A stretch of 64,000 nucleotides of DNA, taken from positions 248,001-312,000 of the forward strand of contig BPUI01000003.1 of NCBI GenBank assembly GCA_019973575.1. Direction: 5' to 3'. The position numbers and the translations under genes were made by a program. A model generated the notes under the pieces. That model had not been told where the DNA came from and did no database searches. It saw nothing but the letters and a program-made list of their open reading frames with translations. The DNA is from Gemmatimonadetes bacterium T265 (GTDB taxonomy: Bacteria; Gemmatimonadota; Gemmatimonadetes; Gemmatimonadales; Gemmatimonadaceae). Below, in pieces: positions 9,741 through 17,729 of the stretch (position 1 is the stretch's first letter; every line of letters begins with the position of its first letter).

Positions 9741-10307
9741 ATGATCCGTCCCCGCCTCCGACGCGCCGGCCTCCTCGCCGCCGCGGTCCTGCTCTCGCTC
9801 GCCGCCCCGGCCGCCCGCGCCGCCGCCCAGCCCGCGGCGCCTCCCGCCGCGTTAGGCACCACGCTCGTCGTCCGCCGCGCGGGCGGCGACTCCGTCGTGC
9901 TCACCGCCGCGCAGCTCGGCGCCCTCCCGCGCCGCGAGGTCGACGCGACCGAGCACGGCCGCGCGGCCCACTTCGCCGGCGTCCCGCTCCAGGACGTGCT
10001 GCGCGCCGCCGGCGTCCGCTCCGACTCGCTCCGCGGCGCGGCCCTCGCCACCGTGCTCGTCGCCGAGGCGGCCGACGGCTACCGCGTCGCCTTCGCCCTC
10101 GGCGAACTCGCGCCCGACCTCGGCGCCCGCGCCGTGCTCGTCGCCGACCGCCGCGACGGCGCCCCGCTCGGCCCGTCCGAGGGCCCGCTCCGGCTCATCG
10201 TCCCGGGCGACCAACGCCCGGCGCGCTGGCTGCGGCAGCTCCGCGCCCTCGTCGTCCGCGCGGCGGCGCCCGCGCCGCCCAACGCCGCCGGCCACGGGCC
10301 GGCCTAA
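9741..10307 (+). CDS. secreted sulfite-oxidase-fold (molybdopterin-binding-like) protein without the Mo cysteine
   Basis: The ATG at 9741 gives 188 residues with a clear signal peptide (AGLLAAAVLLSLAAPAARA, cleavage near AAAQ). A GTG at 9717 in the same frame would overlap the kinase stop. The mature part resembles the oxidoreductase molybdopterin-binding fold: an AALPRREVDATEH-like strand, HFAGVPLQDVLRAAGV, DGYRVAFALGEL and the ending LRLIVPGDQRPARWLRQL. The protein contains no cysteine, so the residue that ligates Mo in true sulfite-oxidase-type enzymes is missing. A binding or sensory role beside the kinase is more likely than catalysis; that is inference. The stop codon lies inside a GCCTAACG motif. 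Confidence 0.72.
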   Translation: MIRPRLRRAGLLAAAVLLSLAAPAARAAAQPAAPPAALGTTLVVRRAGGDSVVLTAAQLGALPRREVDATEHGRAAHFAGVPLQDVLRAAGVRSDSLRGAALATVLVAEAADGYRVAFALGELAPDLGARAVLVADRRDGAPLGPSEGPLRLIVPGDQRPARWLRQLRALVVRAAAPAPPNAAGHGPA

Positions 10308-10350
10308 CGACCAGGGAACGCCGCGGCGCGGGCGGGTATTGGGTGGGGAG

Positions 10351-12063
10351 ATGCCGCCGCGACCCCGCCCCCGCACGCTCCTCTTCGTCGCCCCGTGGGA
10401 GGCGTCGCGCGCCGTCACCCGCGTGCCGGCGGCGCCGACGGACCGCGTCGTCGTGTGCTTCGTCGAGTCGCAGGAGATGGGCGCCCGGCTCCCCTGGCAC
10501 CGGCACAAGCTCGTCCTCGTGCTCTCGGCCATGCGGCACTTCGCCGACGAGCTGCGCGCCGCCGGCCACGCGGTCGACTACCGCCGCGCCGACGATTACG
10601 CCGCCGGCGTGCTCGCGGCCGCGCGGGCGCACGGCGCCGAGCGCGTCGTCGCGACGCGCGCCCGCGACTGGTACGTCGGCGGCGAGTGGGCGCGCCTGCG
10701 CGCGGCGCTCGCCGACCTCCCGCGCCCGCCGCGCCTCGAGCTGCGCGAGGACCCCGCGTTCCTCGTCACGCCGGAGCAGTTCGGCCGTTGGGCCCTCCGC
10801 CACCGCGAGCGCCGCTTCGAGGCCTTCTACGAGGCGATGCGCCGCCGCTATGGTGTGCTGCTCGACGCGCGCGGCCGCCCCGAAGGCGATCAGTGGCACT
10901 ACGACCACGAGAACCGCAAGCCCTGGCCGAAGGGCCGCCCCGCCCCCGCCGTCTGGAGCGAGCCGCCCGACGCCCGCACCCGCCGCGTGGCCGCGCGCGT
11001 CGCGCGCTGGCCGTGGTGCTGGGGGGCGGCCGACGGCTTCGCGCTGCCCGTCACCCGCGACGGCGCGCTCGCCTGGCTGGAACGGTTCGCGGCCGAGCGG
11101 CTGCCCGAGTTCGGGCCGTACGAGGACGCGATGGTCGACGGCGCGCCCGACCTCCTGCACTCGACGCTCGCGCCGCTGCTCAACGTCGGGCTGCTCCACC
11201 CGCTCGAGGTCGTCCGCCGCGCCGAGCGCGCGTACCGCGACGGCGCGGCCCCGCTCGCGAGCGTGGAGGGCTTCGTCCGGCAGGTGCTCGGCTGGCGCGA
11301 GTACGTGCGCGGCATGTACTGGCTGCTCGGCCCGGAGTTCGAGCGCGCGAACGCCCTCCGCGCCGCGCGCACGCTCCCGCGCGTGTTCTGGGCGCCCGAC
11401 GGGGAGGCGTACGGCGACGGGAGCACCCCGCCCGCGGCCCCCGACGCGCGCCCCGACCCCGCGCTCGCGATGCGCTGCCTCACCGACGCCGTGCGCCACG
11501 TGCGCGACCGCGCGCGCGTGCACCACATCCCGCGCCTCATGGTCCAGGCGAACTTCGCGACGCTGTTAGGCGTCCGGCCGCAGGACCTCAACCGCTGGTT
11601 CTGGGCCGCGTTCACCGACGCGGCCCACTGGGTGACGACGCCCAACGTCGTCGGCATGGGCACCTGGGGCGACGGCGGCCGGATGATGACCAAGCCGTAC
11701 GTCGCGAGCGGGGCCTACGTGCGCCGCATGGGCGACCACTGCGGCCCGTGCGCCTACGACCCGACGCGGCGCTCCGGACCGGGCGCGTGCCCGCTCAACA
11801 CGCTCTACTGGGACTTCGTCGCGGGTCACCGCGCCCGCTTCCTCGCGCACCCCCGCCTCGGCGTCATGGTCCAGCAGCTCGACCGCATACCCCCGGGCGA
11901 GTTGGCCGCTGTCCGCGCCGACGCCGCGGCGTTCCGCGACGCCGTCGCCTACGACGCGCCCTACGAGCCCGCCCCGGTCCGGCCGGACGCCCTCGTCACG
12001 ACGTGGAACGCCCCGCACGTCGCGCCGGCCGCCGCGCGGCCGCGTCCGCAGCCCGCGGCGTGA
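10351..12063 (+). CDS. iron-sulfur bacterial cryptochrome/(6-4) photolyase (FeS-BCP, CryB/PhrB type)
   Basis: About 570 residues from the ATG at 10351; a TTG at 10339 is also possible. The N-terminal antenna domain (LLFVAPWEASRAV, ESQEMGARLPWHRHKL) is the DPRP type found in photolyase-related proteins. The C-terminal half binds FAD (LNRWFWAAFTDAAHWV, TPNVVGMGTWGDGG, MTKPYVASGAYVRRMGDHCG). Four cysteines at about 376, 464, 467 and 480 have the same spacing (88, 3, 13) as the Fe4S4 ligands I recall for Agrobacterium PhrB. The family repairs (6-4) photoproducts in light or acts in light signalling. The gene meets the DUF1499 gene tail to tail with no bases between the stops. Confidence 0.92.
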   Translation: MPPRPRPRTLLFVAPWEASRAVTRVPAAPTDRVVVCFVESQEMGARLPWHRHKLVLVLSAMRHFADELRAAGHAVDYRRADDYAAGVLAAARAHGAERVVATRARDWYVGGEWARLRAALADLPRPPRLELREDPAFLVTPEQFGRWALRHRERRFEAFYEAMRRRYGVLLDARGRPEGDQWHYDHENRKPWPKGRPAPAVWSEPPDARTRRVAARVARWPWCWGAADGFALPVTRDGALAWLERFAAERLPEFGPYEDAMVDGAPDLLHSTLAPLLNVGLLHPLEVVRRAERAYRDGAAPLASVEGFVRQVLGWREYVRGMYWLLGPEFERANALRAARTLPRVFWAPDGEAYGDGSTPPAAPDARPDPALAMRCLTDAVRHVRDRARVHHIPRLMVQANFATLLGVRPQDLNRWFWAAFTDAAHWVTTPNVVGMGTWGDGGRMMTKPYVASGAYVRRMGDHCGPCAYDPTRRSGPGACPLNTLYWDFVAGHRARFLAHPRLGVMVQQLDRIPPGELAAVRADAAAFRDAVAYDAPYEPAPVRPDALVTTWNAPHVAPAAARPRPQPAA

Positions 12064-12777
12064 TCACGCCGCGAGCCGGGCGAGGTACGCGCGGATGCGC
12101 GCCGCGTTGGTCCCGATGTCGCTCCCCCCCACGCGCGACACCGACCGCACGTCGACGCGCGACCCCGCGCCCGCCGGCCGCACGCGCACGACGACGTCGT
12201 CCTTGAACCCGAACCACCGCGTCGTCGCCGTCGCCTCGACCCGCCCCGCCGCCGAGTCCGCGGCGACGATCTCCCACCCCATCGCCCGCGCCGCCGCGAG
12301 TGCCCGCGCGTAGGCCGCGCCCGGCGGGACCGCGAGGTCGACGGGGTGCAGGTCGGGGTACCCCTTGTGCTGTAGCGCCGCGACGCTGTCGCCGCCGTAC
12401 GCGGCGGGGTTGAGCGCCCCCGCGCGCAGCGGCAGCACGGCGACGAACGGCGGCGGGTCCTGCGTGTCGGTCGTGATGTCGTGGATCGGCGGTACCGCGC
12501 GCGCGCCCTGCAGCCCGCGCCACGGCACGAAGACCGCGACCCCCGCCATCAGCAGCGCCCCCGCGAGCGCCGTCAGCGCCCCGCCGCGCGGCCGCGTCGC
12601 GACGAGGGCGGCGAGCACGAGCAGCACTCCGGCGATCCCCGCATACGCGGCCCACTTCAGCAGCCCGAGCCCGGTGTGAAAGTCCCATACGCCGAGCCGC
12701 GTCCCCGGGCCGGCCACGGCCAACAGCAGCAGCGCGAACCCGCTCACGACGACGGCGATCCCGCGAAATTGCTTCAT
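12064..12777 (-). CDS. DUF1499-domain membrane protein
   Basis: The start at 12777 is fixed by a strong GAGGAG six bases upstream and gives 237 residues. Three membrane helices come first (about 9-25, 35-60 and 66-85). A soluble C-terminal domain of DUF1499 type follows, with DPPPFVAVLPLR, GDSVAALQHKGYPDLHPVDL, RVEATATTRWFGFKDDVVVRVR and SRVDVRSVSRVGGSDIGTNA. The ending motif RVGGSDIGTNAARI is typical of the family. The function of DUF1499 is not established. It is divergent from the VOC dioxygenase gene and convergent with the photolyase gene. Confidence 0.85.
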   Translation of the reverse strand: MKQFRGIAVVVSGFALLLLAVAGPGTRLGVWDFHTGLGLLKWAAYAGIAGVLLVLAALVATRPRGGALTALAGALLMAGVAVFVPWRGLQGARAVPPIHDITTDTQDPPPFVAVLPLRAGALNPAAYGGDSVAALQHKGYPDLHPVDLAVPPGAAYARALAAARAMGWEIVAADSAAGRVEATATTRWFGFKDDVVVRVRPAGAGSRVDVRSVSRVGGSDIGTNAARIRAYLARLAA

Positions 12778-12783
12778 CAGACG

Positions 12784-12789
12784 CTCCTC
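12784..12789 (-). promoter_or_regulatory. ribosome binding site GAGGAG for the DUF1499 gene
   Basis: On the minus strand GAGGAG lies six bases before the ATG at 12777. It is one of few strong Shine-Dalgarno sites in the window and decides this start over longer in-frame candidates. Confidence 0.7.
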
Positions 12790-12797
12790 GGAGTGTG

Positions 12798-12824
12798 GCG
12801 CCGCGCGCATCTCGCGCGCGGCGC
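12798..12824. other. GC-rich hairpin in the divergent intergenic region
   Basis: An 11-bp perfect stem (arms 12798-12808 and 12814-12824) with a five-base loop sits between the divergent DUF1499 and VOC genes, 36 bases before the VOC start and 20 before the other. It would fold in the leader of either transcript. Its role is unknown. Confidence 0.5.
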
Positions 12825-12860
12825 GTGCGCGACCCGCGACATGGTAGCACACCTTTCCTC

Positions 12861-13823
12861 ATGACGACCACCACGCACGACCTCTTCGGCGACGCCGCCG
12901 GCGCGCAGCCCGCGACGCCGGGCAGCTACGGGATGCCGCCTGGCGGGTACCGCCTCCCCGCCTCGACGCGGCTCGGCCCCGTACAACTCCAGGTCGCCGA
13001 CCTCGCGCGCTCGCTCGCCTTCTACGAAGGGGTGCTCGGCTTTCGCACGCTCGCCCGCGACGACGCCAGAGTCACCCTCGGCGCGCAGGCGCCAGTCGTG
13101 GGCGGCGAGGCCCCGGCGCTCGTCGAACTCGTCGAACACCCCGGCGCCCGGCCGATGACGCCGGGCGCCCGACTCGGTCTCTACCACGTCGCCATCCTCC
13201 TCCCCGACCGCGCGGCCCTCGGCCGCTTCGTGCGCCATCTCTCGGCGGTCGGCGCGCGCGCCGGGGCCGGCGACCACCACGTGAGCGAGGCGTTCTACCT
13301 CCACGACCCCGACGGCCTCGGGATCGAGGTCTACGCCGACCGTCCGCGCGACGCGTGGCGGCGCGTCGGCCGCGAGCTGATGATGGCGACCGACCCCGTC
13401 GACGTCCGCGGCCTCGTGCGCGCCGTCGGCGACGCGCCGTGGACGGGGATGCCGGCCGGCACGACCGTCGGCCACGTCCACCTCCACGTCGGCGATGTCG
13501 CCGGGGCGGCCGCGTTCTACGCCGAGGGGCTCGGCTTCGACCGCACGGTGTGGAGCTATCCGGGCGCGCTCTTTCTCAGCGCGGGCGGCTACCACCACCA
13601 CCTCGGCACCAACACCTGGGCCGGCCCGCGCGCGCAGGCCCCGCGGCCCGACGACGCGCGGCTGCTCGAATGGGCGATCGTGCTGCCCGACGCCGCGGAC
13701 GTGCGCGCCGCGGCCGGGAGGCTCGCGCGCGCCGGCCACGCGACGGAGGAGGGCGGGGGAGGCGACGTCGTCGCGACCGACCCGTGGGGCACGCGCGTCC
13801 GCCTCGCCGCCGCGGCCGCCTAA
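12861..13823 (+). CDS. VOC-family ring-cleavage dioxygenase-like protein (CatE/YfiE type)
   Basis: A protein of 320 residues starting MTTTTHDLFG. Two pairs of vicinal-oxygen-chelate modules are visible. The N-terminal half has GPVQLQVADLARSLAFYEGV, LYHVAILLPDR and YLHDPDGLGIEVYADRP. The C-terminal half has VGHVHLHVGDVAGAAAFYAE, LEWAIVLPDA and a final TDPWGTRVRLA. This two-domain layout matches bacterial catechol-2,3-dioxygenase CatE and relatives, which bind Fe(II) through two His and one Glu; the substrate here is not determined. No strong ribosome site is seen. The stop codon TAA lies inside a GCCTAACG motif. The gene ends 15 bases from the convergent recombinase. Confidence 0.85.
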   Translation: MTTTTHDLFGDAAGAQPATPGSYGMPPGGYRLPASTRLGPVQLQVADLARSLAFYEGVLGFRTLARDDARVTLGAQAPVVGGEAPALVELVEHPGARPMTPGARLGLYHVAILLPDRAALGRFVRHLSAVGARAGAGDHHVSEAFYLHDPDGLGIEVYADRPRDAWRRVGRELMMATDPVDVRGLVRAVGDAPWTGMPAGTTVGHVHLHVGDVAGAAAFYAEGLGFDRTVWSYPGALFLSAGGYHHHLGTNTWAGPRAQAPRPDDARLLEWAIVLPDAADVRAAAGRLARAGHATEEGGGGDVVATDPWGTRVRLAAAAA

Positions 13824-13838
13824 CGCTGCGCGGCCCCC

Positions 13839-15053
13839 TCAGCGCCGCAGCGCGCCCCCCGAGCTGAGCTGCTCCATCGTGCGGAACCGCTGCGCCTCGT
13901 TGGCCTCGACGTAGACGGTCGTCGTGCGCACGTCCTCGTGGTCGAGCAGCCCCTGCACGTCGGTGAGCGAGTGCCCGTCGGCGAGCGCGTGGTAGGCGAC
14001 CGCGTGCCGCAGCTTGTGCGGCGAGAGCTGGCGCACGACCGCCGGGCTCAGCCCCGCGGCCTCGCCGGCGAGCAGCAGCCGCTCCCACGCGCGCCGGCGC
14101 GAGAGCACGCGCCCCGTCCACGGGTGCAGGAACAGGTACGCGTCCGGGTCGCCCGTGGGGCGCGAGAGCGGGCTCGTCGCGTCCGGCTTCCGGCGCCGCA
14201 GGTGCGCGCGCGGCGTGAGCGTGAGGCGGATCGCGAGCCACCGCTCCACGTCCGCCTTGACCACGCCCGCGATCACCTTGCGACGCGGCTTGTTGCCCTT
14301 CACGTACGCCGTCGCGATCCACCGGTCCGGGTCCGCGAGGTCGAGCGCGCGGAGCTGCAGCGCCTGCGCCGAGCCGACGCGGAGCCCGAGGTGGTAGCAG
14401 AGCCGGAAGAGCGCGACGTCGAGCACGTGCAGCGCGCGCTCGCGGCGGGCCGCGTCCGTGCCTAACGTGTCGAGCGCGGCGATCCGTTCCTCCCACCAGT
14501 CGAAGAGCCGGCGCAGCGCCTCGCGGGCGAGGCGGACCGGGTCGGGGCGCGCGAAGGCCGGCGCGCGCAGCTGTGCGACGGGGTTGAACGTGACGAGCGG
14601 CAGCGGTTCGCCGGCGTCGTAGTCGGCGGGCACGGGGTCGCCGTAGGCGGGGTCGCGCGGGGTGTTGCGGGCCCACGCGTAGAACGCCTTCAGCACGGCG
14701 AGCTTGCGCGCGGCGGTGCGCGGCGTCCAGGCGCCCCGGCCGCCGGGCACGGCCGGGTCGCGCGTGTGCTCGCGCAGCCAGCGGCGCACGTCCTCCGCCT
14801 GCACGTCGCGCAGCGACTGGGGGCCGAGCGCGGCGGCAAAGAGCAGCAGGTCGGTGCGGTAGGCGGCGCGCGTGCTCGCGGCGACGTCGCGGGCATCGAG
14901 GAAGCGCGCGACGAGCCCCTGGTTGTCGTGCGAGGGCTGTGGCCCGGGGTCGGCGACCTCGGGCGCGTCCATCGGCCGGAGCGCCGCGCTCCGGAGCGCG
15001 GGGGCGGCGCGCGGCGGCTGCTTGGCTTTCCGCGCGATCGTGCGACGTGGCAT
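13839..15053 (-). CDS. tyrosine recombinase/site-specific integrase (XerC/D-like)
   Basis: A protein of 404 residues. An N-terminal SAM-like core-binding domain (about 45-150, RFLDARDVAASTRAAYRTDL) is followed by a catalytic domain with all expected residues: Arg in HLGLRVGSA, Lys in VKGNKPRRK, the HxxR box SPHKLRHAVAYH, His in LLDHEDVRTT and the nucleophile Tyr in TTTVYVEAN. It should cut and join DNA through a 3'-phosphotyrosine. No partner recombinase, excisionase, phage gene or att-like direct repeat is visible nearby. It could be an Xer-like housekeeping enzyme, a relict of a mobile element or an orphan integrase. Its start faces the TMEM175 gene across a 127-base divergent spacer. Confidence 0.9.
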   Translation of the reverse strand: MPRRTIARKAKQPPRAAPALRSAALRPMDAPEVADPGPQPSHDNQGLVARFLDARDVAASTRAAYRTDLLLFAAALGPQSLRDVQAEDVRRWLREHTRDPAVPGGRGAWTPRTAARKLAVLKAFYAWARNTPRDPAYGDPVPADYDAGEPLPLVTFNPVAQLRAPAFARPDPVRLAREALRRLFDWWEERIAALDTLGTDAARRERALHVLDVALFRLCYHLGLRVGSAQALQLRALDLADPDRWIATAYVKGNKPRRKVIAGVVKADVERWLAIRLTLTPRAHLRRRKPDATSPLSRPTGDPDAYLFLHPWTGRVLSRRRAWERLLLAGEAAGLSPAVVRQLSPHKLRHAVAYHALADGHSLTDVQGLLDHEDVRTTTVYVEANEAQRFRTMEQLSSGGALRR

Positions 15054-15180
15054 CCGACGGAGGTTCGTGTGCGGCGGGACGGGGCGGCCGAGTTACGGCG
15101 GCGTCCGCGAATGGTAAGCGCCCGTTCGCGTCGGGTCGCCGGCCCGTGACACGCGGCCGCGACGACCTTACGCTTCCCGC

Positions 15181-15831
15181 ATGAACCCCGCGCCGCCCGC
15201 GAGGCCGCCGAAGCACGCGATGGGCCCCGGCCGGCTGGAGGCGTTCAGCGACGGCGTGCTCGCGATCATCATCACGATCATGGTGCTCGAGCTGCACGTG
15301 CCGCACGAGACGCCGGGCGCCGCGGACCTCGCGGCGCTCCGCCCGCTCCTGCCCGTGTTCGCGAGCTACGTGCTGAGCTTCGTCTACGTCGGCATCTACT
15401 GGAACAACCACCACCACATGCTGCACCTCACGCGGCGCGTGGACGGGGCGATCCTCTGGGCCAACCTGCACCTGCTCTTCTGGCTCTCGCTCGTCCCGTT
15501 CGTCACGGGCTGGATGGGCGAGAACCACTTCGCCCCCGTGCCGACGGCGGCGTACGGGGGCGTGCTGCTGCTCGCGGCGGTCGCGTACTGGGTGCTGCAG
15601 CGGACGATCATCGCGAGCCAGGGCCCCGGCTCGGCGCTCGCCGCGGCGGTCGGTGGCGACTGGAAGGGGAGGCTGTCGCCCGCGCTCTACGCCGCGGCGG
15701 TCCCGCTCGCGCTGGTGCGCCCGTGGGTGGCCGGCGCGCTCTACGCCGCGGTCGCGTTGATGTGGCTCGCGCCGGACCCGCGGATCGAGCGCGCGGTCGC
15801 GTCGGGCGCCGGGCCGGACGCGGCAGCCTAA
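15181..15831 (+). CDS. TMEM175-family (DUF1211) potassium channel
   Basis: A protein of 216 residues. The signature RLEAFSDGVLAIIITIMVLEL in the first helix is the TMEM175/DUF1211 pore motif (R/K-x3-FSDG); isoleucines and leucines that line the pore follow it. Further helices are visible near 58-78, 90-112, 123-142 and 165-200. NNHHHMLHLTRRV between helices two and three is also typical. Bacterial TMEM175 proteins form tetrameric K+-permeable channels in the inner membrane. The start could be the first ATG or the internal one at MGPGRLEAF. The stop lies inside a GCCTAACG motif. Confidence 0.88.
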   Translation: MNPAPPARPPKHAMGPGRLEAFSDGVLAIIITIMVLELHVPHETPGAADLAALRPLLPVFASYVLSFVYVGIYWNNHHHMLHLTRRVDGAILWANLHLLFWLSLVPFVTGWMGENHFAPVPTAAYGGVLLLAAVAYWVLQRTIIASQGPGSALAAAVGGDWKGRLSPALYAAAVPLALVRPWVAGALYAAVALMWLAPDPRIERAVASGAGPDAAA

Positions 15832-16017
15832 CGCGAGCCCCCGCGCCGGCCCGCGTCGTCCGCGCCCGCCGGTCCGCCCGGGTCGCGCCCCGCCGCCTCG
15901 TCGGCGGGGAACGGCGCCGCCGCGGCGCCCGTCTATACTCTGCTACCCGCGGCGGCACGCGCGGCGGCAGCCGTCGGTGCGGCGTGACTCACTAGGCGTG
16001 ACCAGGAGTGGCAATCG
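15832..16017. promoter_or_regulatory. promoter region of the VCBS lipoprotein gene with two hairpins
   Basis: An 8-bp stem with a six-base loop lies at 15888-15909, terminator-like after the channel gene but without a T tract. A 7-bp stem follows at 15913-15929. A TATACT at 15934-15939 is the best -10 candidate; no convincing -35 is visible. AGGAG at 16004-16008 serves the next gene. Confidence 0.45.
16004..16008 (+). promoter_or_regulatory. ribosome binding site AGGAG
   Basis: AGGAG lies nine bases before the GTG at 16018 and supports that codon as the start of the VCBS-repeat lipoprotein. Confidence 0.6.
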
Positions 16018-17664
16018 GTGTATCGGAGTAGACGCATCGCCCGGGCGTTCGGCGCGGCCCTCGTCGGACTCGGCGCGCTCGCGCCCGCCGCGTGCAACCG
16101 GCCGGACGGCCGCGGGGCGGACGTGAGGTCGGGGCCCCCCGCCTCGGGGCAGCAGCTCGCGGCGCGGTACTGCCAGAGCTGCCACATCCTCCCCACCCCC
16201 GGCCTCCTCGACACGGCCAGTTGGGACCAGTGGGTGCTCCCGCGCATGGCCCGGCGGCTCGGCCTAACGGGCGTCGGGGACCCGACGCACCTCGAGCGGA
16301 TCGAGGGCGGCGTCGCCGGGGAACTCGTCCGCGAGGCGCACGTCTTCCCCGACTCGGCGCTGATCTCGCGCGCCGAGTGGGACCGGCTCGCCGCGTACTA
16401 CCTGCGCGGGGCGCCGGCCGTCCTGCCGCGGGCCGCGACGCCGCCGGTGGTCGTCGGGCTGCCGGGGTTCCGCGTGCGCGTGCCGGACTTCCACGTCGCG
16501 AACCCGATGGTCACGCTCGTCCACGTCGACGCGGCGCACGGCCGGACCTACATCGGCGACGCGAACCCCGGCCGCAGCACCCTCGCCGTCCTCGACGCCC
16601 GCGGGCGGCCGGTCCAGTCGTACCCGCTCCCGTCCCCCGTCGCGAACCTCCGCGTGGCCGGCGACACGCTCGGCCTCGTGTTCATGGGGCGGCTCGACCC
16701 GTCGGACGTCCCGCGCGGGTCGCTCGCGGTGATCCCGTCGTGGCACCCCGGGGCCGCGCCGACGATCGCCTGGGAGGTCGACACGCTGCGGCGGCCGGTG
16801 TTCGCGTCGTACGCCGACCTGAACGGGGACGGCCGCGAGGACGCCGTGGTGAGCGAGTTCGGCAACCTCACCGGACGGCTCGCGTGGTACGAGCGGCTGC
16901 CCAACGGCGGCAGTCGCCGCCACCCGCTCACCGCCGAGCCGGGCGCGATGAACACCGTCGTGCGGGACTTCGACGGCGACGGCCGCCCCGACATCCTCGC
17001 CCTCAACGCGCAGGCCGACGAAGGCGTCTCGCTCTTCCACAGCCGCCCCAACGGCCAGTTCGTCCGCGAGTGGCTCCTCCGCTTCCCGCCGTCGTACGGG
17101 TCGAGCTCGATGGAGCTGGCGGACGTCGACGGCGACGGGTACCCCGACATCGTCTACACGAACGGCGACAACGGCGACTACCCGAGCCCACCCAAGCCGT
17201 ACCACGGCATCCACGTCTTCCTGAACGACGGCCACTGGCACTTCGCCGAGAAATACTTTTTCCCGATGCCCGGCGCGTACAAGGCCATCGCGCGCGACTT
17301 CGACGGCGACGGCAAGGTCGACATCGCGGCGATCGCCTTCTACCCGGACTACACCGCGCCCGCCCCGCTCCCGTTTGTGTTCCTGCACGGACTCGGCGGG
17401 ATGCGCTTCGAGGCCCGCACCTTCCCCGACGCGAACCGGGGGCGCTGGCTCACGATGGACGCGGGCGACGTCAACGGCGACGGCCGCGACGACCTCGTCC
17501 TCGGCGCGTTCGCGGCGATGGGCGCGCCGGGCGACCGGAGCGGGCTCGCCGCGCGCTGGCACCGGCCGGACGCGCCGACGGTCCTCATCCTGGAGAATAC
17601 CAGCACGCGAGCCGGCGCCCCGTCGTCGGCGCGCCGGACGCGGCCCGCGTTAGGAACGCGTTAG
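16018..17664 (+). CDS. lipoprotein with N-terminal heme-c motif and VCBS/FG-GAP beta-propeller repeats
   Basis: A protein of 548 residues from a GTG with AGGAG upstream. The signal peptide ends in a lipobox (GALAPAAC). A CQSCH heme-c attachment motif lies near residue 54 and is followed by a c-type-cytochrome-like helix region (residues about 55-130). The rest is a seven-bladed-type VCBS/FG-GAP domain with repeated Ca-binding loops DLNGDGRED, DFDGDGRPD, DVDGDGYPD, DFDGDGKVD and DVNGDGRDD. It is probably anchored on the outer side of a membrane and exposed. Heme plus propeller suggests electron transfer linked to binding or oxidation of an extracellular substrate; that is inference. The stop codon overlaps a CGTTAGAC motif. 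Confidence 0.82.
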   Translation: MYRSRRIARAFGAALVGLGALAPAACNRPDGRGADVRSGPPASGQQLAARYCQSCHILPTPGLLDTASWDQWVLPRMARRLGLTGVGDPTHLERIEGGVAGELVREAHVFPDSALISRAEWDRLAAYYLRGAPAVLPRAATPPVVVGLPGFRVRVPDFHVANPMVTLVHVDAAHGRTYIGDANPGRSTLAVLDARGRPVQSYPLPSPVANLRVAGDTLGLVFMGRLDPSDVPRGSLAVIPSWHPGAAPTIAWEVDTLRRPVFASYADLNGDGREDAVVSEFGNLTGRLAWYERLPNGGSRRHPLTAEPGAMNTVVRDFDGDGRPDILALNAQADEGVSLFHSRPNGQFVREWLLRFPPSYGSSSMELADVDGDGYPDIVYTNGDNGDYPSPPKPYHGIHVFLNDGHWHFAEKYFFPMPGAYKAIARDFDGDGKVDIAAIAFYPDYTAPAPLPFVFLHGLGGMRFEARTFPDANRGRWLTMDAGDVNGDGRDDLVLGAFAAMGAPGDRSGLAARWHRPDAPTVLILENTSTRAGAPSSARRTRPALGTR

Positions 17665-17702
17665 ACCTCGACGGGCGGTCTCGTCGGGGATGCTCGCCCG
17701 GC

Positions 17703-17721
17703 GTATATGCGTGACATATAC
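17703..17721. promoter_or_regulatory. inverted repeat GTATATG-N5-CATATAC, operator/promoter candidate
   Basis: Seven-base perfect arms separated by five bases, in a strikingly AT-rich patch ending nine bases before the BrnT-like ATG. It also contains a TATACT -10-like hexamer (17716-17721 region). Ribbon-helix-helix antitoxins such as BrnA bind repeats of this sort, so it is probably the operator of the former brnTA unit. Confidence 0.5.
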
Positions 17722-17729
17722 TCTCCCGT

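Noticed and set aside
13576-15528. A 650-residue minus-strand frame over the VOC, recombinase and channel genes
   Set aside because: Arg/Pro-rich out-of-frame translation of three real genes; long shadow frames are expected at this GC content.
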